Made by a program: the position numbers and the translations under genes. This document shows positions 27,733-37,442 of a stretch of 64,000 nucleotides of DNA, piece after piece. The notes below the pieces were generated by a model. It saw only the letters and a program-made list of their open reading frames with translations. It searched no databases and had not been told where the DNA came from. The stretch comes from an uncultured Odoribacter sp. (GTDB lineage: Bacteria; Bacteroidota; Bacteroidia; Bacteroidales; Marinifilaceae), in the NCBI GenBank assembly GCA_944321165.1, contig CALUKE010000009.1:39042-103041 (forward strand), written 5' to 3'. Position 1 is the stretch's first letter. Every line of letters starts with the position of its first letter.

Positions 27733-29229
27733 TTAAAGATTAGGATTATATTCTGTATCGGGTAAATCTACGATGTAATTCTTCTCACTTACCTCCTCGC
27801 TTCTCCACAACATTGTAGTTGCCCCCATTCGCTTATATGTAAAAAACATCTGACCCTCGCCAAAAAATTCCCGCCGATATTCATTGACAATCTCTGCCTC
27901 CAGAGCTTCTTTGGAAGTAAAACCTTCCGCTTGAATATTTCGGGCCTGCATATAATCAACATACAAAGCATTTGCTTCGGCCAAAGAAGACGTTGTTTCC
28001 ATGACAATCAGATACATTTCAGACAAACGAATCAACGGAACGACCTGTTTTTGGGTTGCCAGATCAACACTGGAATACGATGCATCCGGATCCTGATAAT
28101 ACTTATGCAAAACAGGTTTATTGACTCCCGAAAGATCGGTCTTCGACATATCCCAAGCAAAATTATAACGATTATTGGCTGATGTCTGCTGTCCGGCAAA
28201 CAAATCGGCAATCTTACTCACATTCATGTAAAGTACAGAATAATTATACAATTGATCCACCGCAAACAAATCATTGACATAATCTTCCAATTCGAAATTA
28301 CTCAAGGCCAAAATACATTCCGAAGGCAAAGCAAAATTTCCTTTATTATAATCTTCTGTTCCTGCCAGCATCAAAAGCTTCGTTCCATCCGGATTCTTAG
28401 CATCTATGACTGATTTTGCCGCATTATATGCCTTTTCTCTTTCGCCGATATATAGATAAAAGCGAGCTTCCAACGCCTTCACCGCATAATAATTGAAACG
28501 GAAACGCCTGTATCCCATATAGGCATCATCCAGTGTAATCCGATTGGCATCCGAAGATTCAAAACGTTCCAGTTGCTCAAAGGTATACTTAAATATCGGA
28601 TCATGATCCTTCAACAAATTCTCCGCACTCATCAAATCAGACTCAATCTTAGCGACAAAATCAGCATAGGAATAATACGGTACAGCTTCTATCGAGACTG
28701 TTTCCGCATATGGCAAAGCAACCTGGATCGTTGGATTCTGGGGCAATTGTCCGAATAAACGCAATACATCCAAATGACAAAAGGCCCGGATAGCATAAGC
28801 CTCTCCTTCAATCACCGCTCTTGCCGTCTCATCGGCAATTACATCCCCATTTTTCTGAACATTCTGCAAAACAGCGTTCGCCTGGACAATGACATTATAA
28901 AGAGCACTGTACATGTCTTTAATGACCGATTTTGCATGATCATCCTTATAATCAAAATCTTTTAATGCCACCTCGGCAAGCATCGTATTGGGATAATCGA
29001 TTTCCCAATGCTGAGCCAGAAATTCTACCGCAGAAATATTCATTTGCTCTCCATATAGACTCCGATCGTTCATTTTCACATAACAAGCTGTAAGGGCATC
29101 CCTGAATCCCTTATAACTATCATACATCTCATCACTTTTCACCTGAGTACGAGGTTTTACATCAAGCCAATCATTACAGGATGACATTGTTATTCCCAGT
29201 AGCAACCAATATATACATAATCTTTTCAT
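27733..29229 (-). CDS. SusD/RagB-family nutrient-binding lipoprotein
   Basis: The start at 29227-29229 gives 498 residues and a lipoprotein signal with Cys18 (MSSCNDWLDV). The frame is open further upstream into the SusC gene, but that part is coding for SusC in another frame. CNDWLDVKPRTQV, then TPR-like helices with DALTACYVKMND and VIVQANAVLQNV, and the C-terminal LIRLSEMYLIVME are SusD/RagB hallmarks. The protein forms the lid over the SusC barrel and captures ligand at the surface. It lies 14 bases after susC in a five-gene unit. With no glycosidase in the locus, the ligand may be a peptide. Confidence 0.93.
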   Translation of the reverse strand: MKRLCIYWLLLGITMSSCNDWLDVKPRTQVKSDEMYDSYKGFRDALTACYVKMNDRSLYGEQMNISAVEFLAQHWEIDYPNTMLAEVALKDFDYKDDHAKSVIKDMYSALYNVIVQANAVLQNVQKNGDVIADETARAVIEGEAYAIRAFCHLDVLRLFGQLPQNPTIQVALPYAETVSIEAVPYYSYADFVAKIESDLMSAENLLKDHDPIFKYTFEQLERFESSDANRITLDDAYMGYRRFRFNYYAVKALEARFYLYIGEREKAYNAAKSVIDAKNPDGTKLLMLAGTEDYNKGNFALPSECILALSNFELEDYVNDLFAVDQLYNYSVLYMNVSKIADLFAGQQTSANNRYNFAWDMSKTDLSGVNKPVLHKYYQDPDASYSSVDLATQKQVVPLIRLSEMYLIVMETTSSLAEANALYVDYMQARNIQAEGFTSKEALEAEIVNEYRREFFGEGQMFFTYKRMGATTMLWRSEEVSEKNYIVDLPDTEYNPNL

Positions 29230-29243
29230 AACGAAATTTTTTA

Positions 29244-32200
29244 TCAAAACAACAAAGAAACAGTTAACCCAACCCGTCGTGCAAAAGGATAAGATGTACC
29301 TCTTTCCCTCTTGACAGACGAAAGATAAAAGACATCCGACATATTTACTCCCACAGTCATATTTTGAATATGGGCCCTCTCCAGAAAATCCGATTCCCAT
29401 TTATATTGCAAAGTCGCCGTCTGTAACTCAAATACCCGATCGTTCATCACAAATCTGGATGTGGCATGAGTCTTCACATTGGAAATCTTTTTGAAGAAAA
29501 CAATATCCCCCGGTTCCGTCCAACGATCATTCAACACCCGTTTATCCAAATTATAGTTCCCGACCACAGAACGCAACACTTCCACCTTATTGATCAAAGT
29601 TTCATTATAGAGCTTCCCTCCCCAATGAAAACCGAAAGACAAATTCAGACTCAGATTCTTATACATCAACATCGTACTCGCATTCCCCCGAAAAGTCGGT
29701 TCATTTACCCCCAGATATACTTTAGCAGAAGGATTCCAGGTTTCAGTAATATTTCCGTCCTTATCTAAAAAAATCTCATTTCCTGTACTTGGATCGATGC
29801 CCAATGAACGAACGGCATAAATCGAATTCTGGGAATACCCTTCATAAAACAAATTATTCACATCCACCTCCTGCAATTTATAATCCTCCGTTTGCTGTTT
29901 TATCGCATCCGACAAGCGAGTAATCTCATTCTTGTTATATACCAATTTTCCAGAGACCAACCAAATCAACTCTCTTTTGGTATCCCGAATAAGATAACCG
30001 CTTAAGGCCGTTTCAAAACCGCTATTCTTTACTTCACCGATGTTATCCACATATGAACTGAAACCGGTAGCTAAAGGAATATCCATCTGAGACAACAAAT
30101 TGGATGTCTTTTTTATATAATAATCAAAAGAAAAAGTCACCCGATTATTCCAGGCACTAATCTCCGTTCCAAAATTATACTGATCGGTTGTCTGCCACTT
30201 CAGATTTTCATTTCCATGTCCCATCAAAGCCGCAGCGCCCCAGTTTATATATTTTTTGTCCGTATAATACTGATAGGTAGACAAAGCCTGATAAGCGCTG
30301 AACTGCTGAGATCCAGTCTGTCCGTATGAAGCTTTCAAACGCAAAGTATTGATCGTCTCTTGATCTGCCAGGAATTTTTCCCGATGCAGATTCCACCCGA
30401 TACCGGCACTCCAGAAGGGAGCAAATTTATTTTTACTTCCGAATTGGGAAGAACCATCTACACGATAAGATAAATCGGCATAATAACGATTGTCATAAGT
30501 ATAATTGGCATTCCCCGTAAATCCGATTCTTCTGGAAAAATTTTCCGTCCCGGAAGGTTTTCCATTCTCTTTATATTGAAGAGCATTTCCGATAAAATCT
30601 AAATCTTCGTTTGATAACCCCTCAACCACAAATTGATAATCATACTCTTTACTCTGTGCCAACGAATAATCCAAACCAATATATACCTGATGTTTTCCCC
30701 GGAAATTTTTGGAATAACTGAGAGTAACGTTCCCATCATAATTATGAGTCTCTCCCACTCCATAAGTATATTGTCCTCTTCTAAAATACCCATCACCTTC
30801 GGTATAAGCAGAGGTCAAAAACATGGAATGTTCTGCCGGATAGAACAAATCGCTCATATCGGTTTTTTTGGAAAGTCCGATCTGCCCTCTTAACCTCAAA
30901 GCGTCTGTCACATTCCATTCGATGGAGAAATTATTGATCAATTCTGTATAATTACTCTCATTACGTACATTCAGACTGGCATCATAAAGCGGATTCGCGA
31001 TGGTTTTGGACTTTCCTACATTATAAAATGTCCGGATAATTTCTCCATTTTCATCATACGGCCGTTCATATGGATTCATATTGGCATAATTACTGAAAGA
31101 GCCGTACTTACTTTCATAAGCTTTGTTGAGTCCGATATTGGTCTGGTTCTTAAAAATCACATTTTTATATTGATAAGTCAACGTCAGGGCTCCGTTAAAG
31201 TTATTTCTCTGCGATCCTTTCATGGCACCCGTGATATTATTATAGGCCATGGAAACTCCCCAACGGAATTCTTCACTTCCCCCTTCCAAACGAAGATTAT
31301 ATTTCTGTCCGATACCACAATGCAACGGTTTGCTCAGCCAATAAGTATCGACCCCATCCAATACATCCCGCAATCTTTCATTGTATTGCTCCTTCAGTTT
31401 CAGATCAGTCGTCGGAGAAAGCGTATTGGTATACAATCCTGTCTGATATTCCAACCTCAATTTTTCTTCCGCATTCATTAAATTATAAGAAGAAAGATCC
31501 GGAATTTCTATATTCATACCGACCTGAGCTGTCACTTTCAAACGACCTGGTTCCGGTGCTTTAGAAACAATCACAATCACACCGTTTGCCCCCCGCGATC
31601 CGTATATTGCTGTTGCAGATGCATCTTTCAAAATATTAATAGAAGCGATTTCTTCATCATTATAATCCATCAGCTTTTGTAAAGAAATTTCAAATCCATC
31701 CATAATAATCAAGGGCGTATTCAACTGATTTCTTACACCTTCATTAAATTCTTCCACACTCATCGGCAAAGAAGAATTCCCTCGCATATTCATTTGTGGC
31801 AAAACATTCGGGTTACTTCCTGCAGAATTATCCATCAAAATATGAATCGAAGGATCGATATTCTTTAACGTACTGATCAAATTCTGGCCTTTATAAGCCA
31901 CCAGATCTTCCGATTTAATCGTTGTTACAGCACCGGTATAGCTCTCTCGGGCTTTATTAAACATACCGGTAACGACCACCTCTTCCATTTCTGTCATTTC
32001 TTCTTCCATCACAACGACCAATTCTGTTTCACCATTCCAAACAACTTCCTTTTTTTTCATCCCCATAAAAGAAAACAATAAAGTGACCGGATGTTTATCA
32101 GGGACCTGTAACTTAAAACAGCCCTCTGCATCCGAAACAACCCCTAAGGTTGTACCTGAAATAACAATTGCCACACCCGGCAGAGGGTGATTCGTCGGGT

Positions 32201-32597
32201 CCAGCACTTTTCCCTGTATAACCATCTGTTGCTGGGGCTGTGGTTTGACAATTACCGTATTGTCATCAAACACGAACAAAAGATTCAATCCCTCAAAAAG
32301 CCGATTCAGCAAAGCACCGACTTCCTCTTCTTTCGTCACAACATTCAATTTGTCTATCCCGGCAAAATTTTTTTGATTATAGACAAAGTAAAGATTGGTC
32401 TGCGACTGAATAGCCTGAAATAATTCTATCACAGTGCAATCTTTCAGATTTAAAGAAATTCGTTGATTCTGGGCCAAAGAGTTCGCAGACAAACTCATGC
32501 ATCCCAAAGCCATTAATAACAACCATAATTTCATGACTTTTCCCATTTTCCGGCACCAATGTCCCACCGGATACCGACTGTTCGATTTTTTTTTCAT
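29244..32597 (-). CDS. SusC/RagA-family TonB-dependent transporter with STN signalling domain
   Basis: This 1117-residue outer-membrane transporter has a long N-region and signal peptide ending SLAQ (about residue 43). An STN domain (about 48-120) follows, which couples ligand binding to a FecR anti-sigma factor. Next come a CarboxypepD_reg-like domain (VIQGKVLDPTNHPLPGVAI, about 128-210) and the plug with SINILKDASATAIYGSRGAN, the signature of SusC proteins. The barrel fills the rest. Import needs TonB-ExbBD. It lies just after the FecR gene and before susD. A start at residue 22 is also possible. Confidence 0.95.
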   Translation of the reverse strand: MKKKSNSRYPVGHWCRKMGKVMKLWLLLMALGCMSLSANSLAQNQRISLNLKDCTVIELFQAIQSQTNLYFVYNQKNFAGIDKLNVVTKEEEVGALLNRLFEGLNLLFVFDDNTVIVKPQPQQQMVIQGKVLDPTNHPLPGVAIVISGTTLGVVSDAEGCFKLQVPDKHPVTLLFSFMGMKKKEVVWNGETELVVVMEEEMTEMEEVVVTGMFNKARESYTGAVTTIKSEDLVAYKGQNLISTLKNIDPSIHILMDNSAGSNPNVLPQMNMRGNSSLPMSVEEFNEGVRNQLNTPLIIMDGFEISLQKLMDYNDEEIASINILKDASATAIYGSRGANGVIVIVSKAPEPGRLKVTAQVGMNIEIPDLSSYNLMNAEEKLRLEYQTGLYTNTLSPTTDLKLKEQYNERLRDVLDGVDTYWLSKPLHCGIGQKYNLRLEGGSEEFRWGVSMAYNNITGAMKGSQRNNFNGALTLTYQYKNVIFKNQTNIGLNKAYESKYGSFSNYANMNPYERPYDENGEIIRTFYNVGKSKTIANPLYDASLNVRNESNYTELINNFSIEWNVTDALRLRGQIGLSKKTDMSDLFYPAEHSMFLTSAYTEGDGYFRRGQYTYGVGETHNYDGNVTLSYSKNFRGKHQVYIGLDYSLAQSKEYDYQFVVEGLSNEDLDFIGNALQYKENGKPSGTENFSRRIGFTGNANYTYDNRYYADLSYRVDGSSQFGSKNKFAPFWSAGIGWNLHREKFLADQETINTLRLKASYGQTGSQQFSAYQALSTYQYYTDKKYINWGAAALMGHGNENLKWQTTDQYNFGTEISAWNNRVTFSFDYYIKKTSNLLSQMDIPLATGFSSYVDNIGEVKNSGFETALSGYLIRDTKRELIWLVSGKLVYNKNEITRLSDAIKQQTEDYKLQEVDVNNLFYEGYSQNSIYAVRSLGIDPSTGNEIFLDKDGNITETWNPSAKVYLGVNEPTFRGNASTMLMYKNLSLNLSFGFHWGGKLYNETLINKVEVLRSVVGNYNLDKRVLNDRWTEPGDIVFFKKISNVKTHATSRFVMNDRVFELQTATLQYKWESDFLERAHIQNMTVGVNMSDVFYLSSVKRERGTSYPFARRVGLTVSLLF

Positions 32598-32645
32598 AAA
32601 TTTGTAATTCAGATTAATATTACCGATAAATTGCTACCAACACAT

Positions 32646-33791
32646 TTAATAGTCAACAACCACTTGATTCTGTTGAAGTGAAAAATGTACATAAGTCGTT
32701 TGCTCAATTTTATTCAACAGAGAAACGATCGACTCCGTTCTTGGCAAACAACCGCTAAATTTTTCCTGTCGCAACTGTTCCTGCCGATACACGATTTCAA
32801 CATCATACCATAATGATAACTCTTCCAATATATCCTCCATGGCCGCTTCCTCAAAGAAATATTCTCCATAACGCCAGGAAATATATTTTCGAAGATTTGT
32901 TTTCACAATCGTAGTCACACCACTACGAACATCTGTCGTCGCCAATTCTCCAGGAGACAATGTCACCGGTTCTTTTCCCGATACATTCAATTCAACCTTT
33001 CCTCGAACCAAAACGGTCTGCCAACCATCAGCATTTCGTGTATTAACATTGAATTCCGTTCCCAAGACAGTTACTTCCATTTTATCTCCAATCCGGACAA
33101 TAAAAGGAATCTTTTCATTAGACTCCACCTCAAAGTAAGCCTCCCCTTCAAGCTGGACCTCCCTTCTTTCCTCGGAAAAAACCACCGGATAAGTTAACTT
33201 CGACTCAGAATTCAGCCACACCTGCGATCCGTCAGACAAAACCAAACAAAATTCAGCGCCGCGAGGTACTTCCACCTCATTTTTTTGTATAATTCCAGAT
33301 ATTCCTTTTTCTTCCGTTTTCGGGTAAGTCAACATTTTCTGTGCTTTGGCAATTTTCACACCATCCACCCATAAAGTATCCTGCTCCAGATTACGAGACA
33401 AATCCAACACCATACCTTCTGCCGTTTTCAAAAGGACTTTAGAACGATCCGGTTCCTGGTAAGAGGAATAAATCACTGATTCCGGTTCTAAAGCAGAGAA
33501 AAAATACCACCATCCTATCCCTACCAATAAAATAATGGCAGCAGCTACACTTCCTCCTACAACGATTCTACGCCGAATTCGCTGCCAATGCTTCCTTTTC
33601 AAAGTAAATTCAAACGTCTTTCTCCACCTCAACAGGCATTCTTCTTCCGGCGAATATTCTTTTTGTTCTCGAATTTTTGCATACAATTGCTGATGATCTG
33701 GCGATTCTGCCAACCAATTTTGCAATTGCTTTTTCTCCGCTTCCGTTAATGTTCCTTCGATGCCGTTATGAATTATAGACCAATCTATCAT
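32646..33791 (-). CDS. FecR-family anti-sigma factor
   Basis: This 381-residue protein has a cytoplasmic N-terminal region (about 1-75) and one membrane helix at about 77-98. The periplasmic FecR domain (PRGAEFCLVLSDGSQVWLNS, then LEGEAYFEVESNEKIPFIV) is followed by a DUF4974-like C-terminus near FEEAAMEDILEELSLWYDVE. It should hold the ECF sigma factor inactive until the STN domain of SusC signals ligand. It sits 40 bases after the sigma gene and 48 before susC, so the three form one regulatory chain with the transporter. Confidence 0.93.
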   Translation of the reverse strand: MIDWSIIHNGIEGTLTEAEKKQLQNWLAESPDHQQLYAKIREQKEYSPEEECLLRWRKTFEFTLKRKHWQRIRRRIVVGGSVAAAIILLVGIGWWYFFSALEPESVIYSSYQEPDRSKVLLKTAEGMVLDLSRNLEQDTLWVDGVKIAKAQKMLTYPKTEEKGISGIIQKNEVEVPRGAEFCLVLSDGSQVWLNSESKLTYPVVFSEERREVQLEGEAYFEVESNEKIPFIVRIGDKMEVTVLGTEFNVNTRNADGWQTVLVRGKVELNVSGKEPVTLSPGELATTDVRSGVTTIVKTNLRKYISWRYGEYFFEEAAMEDILEELSLWYDVEIVYRQEQLRQEKFSGCLPRTESIVSLLNKIEQTTYVHFSLQQNQVVVDY

Positions 33792-33831
33792 ACCTTTGTT
33801 TTAACTTATATCATACAAATAACACAAGTTT

Positions 33832-34434
33832 TCACAAAAGGTTTACAAGAAAAAAGATTTTTAAAAAAAATTCAAAGAAAAGTAAAACACCTATGCCAAA
33901 TGAATCCTCTCTTGTCAAAGACTCTCTGATTTTTTGAATAGCCCGATGAACTTGTACTTTTGCCGTATTTTCCGAAATAGAAAGCAATTCTGCAATCTCT
34001 GCAAAACGCATATTCTTATAAAAACGCAGTTTACATATCTCCCGACATTTTTCCGGCAAACTTTCTACTACAGACTGAATCTTTTGAATTAATTCTTCAT
34101 CATCAATCCATGCTAAAGTTTCCGACTCTTCCGCAGCCTGTATATATAAAGTCTTGTATCTATCCTCTATACTTTGATCTCTCAAATAATTCAGGCATTT
34201 ATTTCTTGTCATCACCAACAAATAAGCCCCGATATTCACATCAGATTTTAACGAAGAAACAGTCTCATACAAACGAATAAATACCGACTGCACAATATCA
34301 TTGGCAATCTCATAATCGAAAACAAAATGATAGGCAAAACGATGCAAACGACTGAAATAAAAGTCATACAACTCCATATAAGCCGCCTGCTCATTCTGCT
34401 GTAAACGATATATCATTTCTTCCTGTTTCTCCAT
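33832..34434 (-). CDS. ECF-type RNA polymerase sigma-70 factor
   Basis: From the ATG at 34432-34434 the protein is 200 residues. Region 2 is seen in DFYFSRLHRFAYHFVFDYEIA and DIVQSVFIRLYE, and region 4 in LPEKCREICKLRF and IAELLSISENTAKVQVHRA, so it is a complete ECF factor. A hydrophobic Phe/Leu-rich tail of about 25 residues after region 4 is unusual and could touch the membrane or its anti-sigma partner. The frame is open for 24 codons further upstream, but a -7 box at 34504-34511 would place the transcript start near 34497, after that longer start. It should direct transcription of the SusCD-type operon. Confidence 0.92.
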   Translation of the reverse strand: MEKQEEMIYRLQQNEQAAYMELYDFYFSRLHRFAYHFVFDYEIANDIVQSVFIRLYETVSSLKSDVNIGAYLLVMTRNKCLNYLRDQSIEDRYKTLYIQAAEESETLAWIDDEELIQKIQSVVESLPEKCREICKLRFYKNMRFAEIAELLSISENTAKVQVHRAIQKIRESLTREDSFGIGVLLFFEFFLKIFFLVNLL

Positions 34435-34503
34435 TTTCAAAATTTTCTGAGATACCCAAAAATATTTTCCGAAAACAAGATTTTTCCAATTTAGAAACAA
34501 CGA

Positions 34504-34511
34504 CAAAAATA
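34504..34511 (-). promoter_or_regulatory. Probable -7 box for the ECF sigma gene
   Basis: TATTTTTG on the minus strand matches TAnnTTTG exactly. It lies about 70 bases before the chosen sigma start, and no TTTG is seen at -33. Confidence 0.4.
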
Positions 34512-34585
34512 CGGAATTATTGACAGGAGCTAAGTTATTCCAGCATAAAATTTATGAATCACACCACTCTTCGAAGAGAAAATAT

Positions 34586-34593
34586 TACTTTTG
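34586..34593 (+). promoter_or_regulatory. Probable -7 box for miaB
   Basis: TACTTTTG matches the consensus -7 box exactly and ends 23 bases before the miaB ATG. GGGAG at 34605-34609 could serve as the ribosome site. A -33 element is not clear. Confidence 0.45.
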
Positions 34594-34616
34594 CAGCGGA
34601 AAATAGGGAGATAGAC

Positions 34617-35945
34617 ATGATAAAAAGATTTTACATAGAAACTTACGGCTGCCAGATGAATGTAGCAGACAGTGAAGTAGTAGCAGCCATTCTGACAGCC
34701 AAGGGATTCGAACATACAGCAGATAAAAATGAAGCTGATATTATTTTAGTCAATACATGCTCTGTTCGGGAAAATGCAGAACAACGCGTCAGAGGCCGAA
34801 TACAAGGTTTTTCAGAGATTCGCAAACGCAACCCCCGACTATTGGTCGGTGTCATGGGATGTATGGCAGAACGTCTGGGAGAAAAACTTTTCGAAGAAGA
34901 AAAAAATGTCAATATTGTCGTAGGACCGGATGCCTACATGGATCTGCCATTATTGATCGAGCAGGCATCACAGGGGAAAAAAGCCATCAACATCGAACTT
35001 TCCACGACAGAGACTTACAAAGACATATGCCCATCCCGCATTGATGAAACTGCCATTTCAGGCTTCGTTTCCATCATGCGGGGATGCAACAATTTCTGTA
35101 CGTATTGCATTGTACCTTATACGCGCGGACGGGAACGTAGCAGAAGTCCGCACAGCATTGTGAGTGAAGTTATTGACTTACAGAGGAGGGGATACAAAGA
35201 GGTTACTCTGTTAGGACAAAACGTAAATTCTTATTTATACAAGGATGAACAACACCAGGTTGATTTTCCAGCCCTGCTGGAATTAGTCGCCCGTACCGTA
35301 CCGAATATGCGAATCCGTTTTGCCACCTCTCATCCCAAGGACATGAGCGACCGAACCCTGGAGACCATTGCCCGCTGGCCGAATATCTGCAAGGCAATCC
35401 ATCTGCCGGTTCAGTCGGGGAGCAATTCCGTACTGAAAAACATGAACCGGAAATACACCCGGGAATGGTATCTCGACCGAATCGCAGCCATCCGCCGCAT
35501 CATTCCCGATTGTGGCATTTCAACCGACGTATTCGTAGGCTTTCACAACGAGAGTGAAGAAGATTATCAACAGACTTTAGAGTTGATGCGGGAAGTAGAA
35601 TTCGACCTGGCTTATATGTTCAAATATTCGGAACGTCCCGGCACCAAGGCTGCCAAGAATCTTCCGGACAACGTGGACGAAGAGACCAAGGGACGCCGGC
35701 TTCAGGAGCTCATCGAACTGCAAACCGGCTGGTCACTGGCAAGCAACCGTCGGGACATCGGAAAAATCTTTGAAGTACTGGTAGAAGGAGTTTCTAAAAA
35801 AAGCTCGGAGCAAATGTTCGGCCGCAGCAGCCAAAATAAAGTGATTGTCTTTCCGGCCAAAGACCTTCCGGTCGGATCGTTGGTGCAGGTCAAAGTAAAA
35901 GAGTGCACCTCTGCTACACTCATCGGAGAATTGATCAACCAATAA
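34617..35945 (+). CDS. miaB: tRNA-2-methylthio-N6-dimethylallyladenosine synthase
   Basis: The start at 34617 gives 442 residues and the normal MiaB N-terminus, IETYGCQMNVADSE. MiaB adds a methylthio group to i6A37 of tRNA using two iron-sulfur clusters. The three N-terminal cluster cysteines are in YGCQMN (Cys12), NTCSVRE and MGCMAE. The radical-SAM cluster motif is CNNFCTYCIVPYTRGRE. A C-terminal TRAM domain ends VKVKECTSATLIGEL. It begins an operon with an SpoU-type methyltransferase 11 bases downstream. The gene is divergent from the ECF sigma gene. Confidence 0.97.
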   Translation: MIKRFYIETYGCQMNVADSEVVAAILTAKGFEHTADKNEADIILVNTCSVRENAEQRVRGRIQGFSEIRKRNPRLLVGVMGCMAERLGEKLFEEEKNVNIVVGPDAYMDLPLLIEQASQGKKAINIELSTTETYKDICPSRIDETAISGFVSIMRGCNNFCTYCIVPYTRGRERSRSPHSIVSEVIDLQRRGYKEVTLLGQNVNSYLYKDEQHQVDFPALLELVARTVPNMRIRFATSHPKDMSDRTLETIARWPNICKAIHLPVQSGSNSVLKNMNRKYTREWYLDRIAAIRRIIPDCGISTDVFVGFHNESEEDYQQTLELMREVEFDLAYMFKYSERPGTKAAKNLPDNVDEETKGRRLQELIELQTGWSLASNRRDIGKIFEVLVEGVSKKSSEQMFGRSSQNKVIVFPAKDLPVGSLVQVKVKECTSATLIGELINQ

Positions 35946-35956
35946 GTCCAGAAACC

Positions 35957-36514
35957 ATGAGTCATTTTCGGAAATTACAAAACGAAGAACTGAACCGGAT
36001 CAGCACCCGAACTTTCAAGGAAGTCGCCAAGACTCCGGTTGTCATTATCTTGGACAATATCCGCAGTCAAAACAACGTAGGATCCGTTTTCCGTACCTCA
36101 GATGCCTTTCGGATCGAAAAAATTTTTCTTTGCGGCATCACCTCTACCCCGGAAAACCGAGAAGTACATAAAACAGCCCTGGGAGCAGAAGAGGCAGTTG
36201 ACTGGGAATATGTAAAAGACACCCTGGAAGCGGTAGGCCGGCTCCGTCAGGAGGGATATCGAATTTTCGCCATAGAACAAGCCGAACACAGCTGCTCGCT
36301 GGAAACATTCGTTCCCGAAACGGACCAAAAATATGCCCTGATATTCGGAAATGAGGTAAAAGGAGTACAGCAGGAAGCCATAGACATCGCTGACGGATGT
36401 ATTGAAATTCCCCAATTCGGCACCAAACACTCATTCAATATCTCTGTTTCCGTAGGTATCGTTTTATGGCAAATCATCCTTCCCTCTTTGGCCCAGCTAA
36501 AAAGAAGCCTCTGA
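35957..36514 (+). CDS. SpoU/TrmH-family RNA methyltransferase
   Basis: The start at 35957 gives 185 residues beginning MSHFRKLQNEEL; an upstream in-frame Met overlaps miaB. The SPOUT motifs are LDNIRSQNNVGSVFRTSDAF (motif 1), FGNEVKGV (motif 2) and KHSFNISVSVGIVLW (motif 3), which bind S-adenosylmethionine in a knot. The family methylates ribose 2'-OH groups in tRNA or rRNA; the target cannot be read. It is co-directional with miaB, suiting a shared RNA-modification unit. Its 3' end overlaps the convergent folP end by 18 bases. Confidence 0.9.
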   Translation: MSHFRKLQNEELNRISTRTFKEVAKTPVVIILDNIRSQNNVGSVFRTSDAFRIEKIFLCGITSTPENREVHKTALGAEEAVDWEYVKDTLEAVGRLRQEGYRIFAIEQAEHSCSLETFVPETDQKYALIFGNEVKGVQQEAIDIADGCIEIPQFGTKHSFNISVSVGIVLWQIILPSLAQLKRSL

Positions 36515-37378
36515 CAAAGCCTTGAAGATCCGAACAGTCTCTACAGCTTCTTTGACATCGTGGACACGCAGGATATTGGCCCCCTTCACCAAAGAGATGG
36601 TATTGAGCACGGTTGTACCGTTTAACGCCTCCGCAGGTGTATTTCCCAACAATTTATATATCATAGATTTACGAGAAACACCAACCAGTAACGGGTAACC
36701 GAGTTCCCGAAAACGGTCCATGCCATTCATCAATTCGTAATTATGAGCCAAGGTTTTTCCAAAACCGAATCCGGGATCCAAAATCACATTATCAAACCCC
36801 TGCTGATTCAGCAAGGCCAACCGATCGACAAAGAACTGCCGGATATCTGCTACCACCTCTTTGTAAACCGGATGCTCCTGCATCGTCTGGGGAGTTCCCT
36901 GAATATGCATCATGATGTAAGGCACCCCCGCCCGAACTACATAATCGAACATCCCTTCATCCATCGTACCGCCGGAAATATCATTTATCATGACCGGACC
37001 CAGACAGGTAATGATCTCTTCAGCAACCTTAGAACGAAAGGTATCAATGGAGACAACAGCCTTCGGATAATATTTCCGAATCAGTTCCACCGCCAAAGAC
37101 AAACGTCCGATCTCCTCTTTCTCCTCAACCGGAAGTGCCCCCGGACGGGTAGAATAGGCTCCCACATCGATCATCCCGGCCCCTTCTTCCATAATTTGAT
37201 GAATACGCTCGATGATCTTTACTTCACTACAATATTTACCACCGTCATAAAAGGAGTCCGGAGTTACATTCAGTATTCCCATAACCATCGGAACGGAAAA
37301 ATCCAGTTCCTGTTCACCTAATTTTATTATTTTCAAAGTTTCAATCCTCCATCTTTTTTTCTTCTCAAATCTATTCAT
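36497..37378 (-). CDS. folP: Dihydropteroate synthase
   Basis: The ATG at 37376-37378 gives 293 residues; an earlier ATG at 37421-37423 is also open. The enzyme joins p-aminobenzoate to the pterin pyrophosphate in folate synthesis and is the sulfonamide target. Its motifs appear in order: GILNVTPDSFYDGG, DVGAYSTRPGA, VSIDTFRSKVAE, NDISGGTMDE, DPGFGFGKT, PLLVGVSRKSM and LRVHDV. The gene is divergent from the DUF1599 gene by 64 bases, and its end overlaps the end of the RNA methyltransferase gene. The neighbourhood folP, DUF1599, DoxX-like, tpiA is familiar from other Bacteroidales. Confidence 0.96.
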   Translation of the reverse strand: MNRFEKKKRWRIETLKIIKLGEQELDFSVPMVMGILNVTPDSFYDGGKYCSEVKIIERIHQIMEEGAGMIDVGAYSTRPGALPVEEKEEIGRLSLAVELIRKYYPKAVVSIDTFRSKVAEEIITCLGPVMINDISGGTMDEGMFDYVVRAGVPYIMMHIQGTPQTMQEHPVYKEVVADIRQFFVDRLALLNQQGFDNVILDPGFGFGKTLAHNYELMNGMDRFRELGYPLLVGVSRKSMIYKLLGNTPAEALNGTTVLNTISLVKGANILRVHDVKEAVETVRIFKALSEASF

Positions 37379-37442
37379 TAATTTTACACGTTCAAAATAA
37401 TATTTGTTATTAATTTTATCCATACTGTCTAACTGTAAGATT

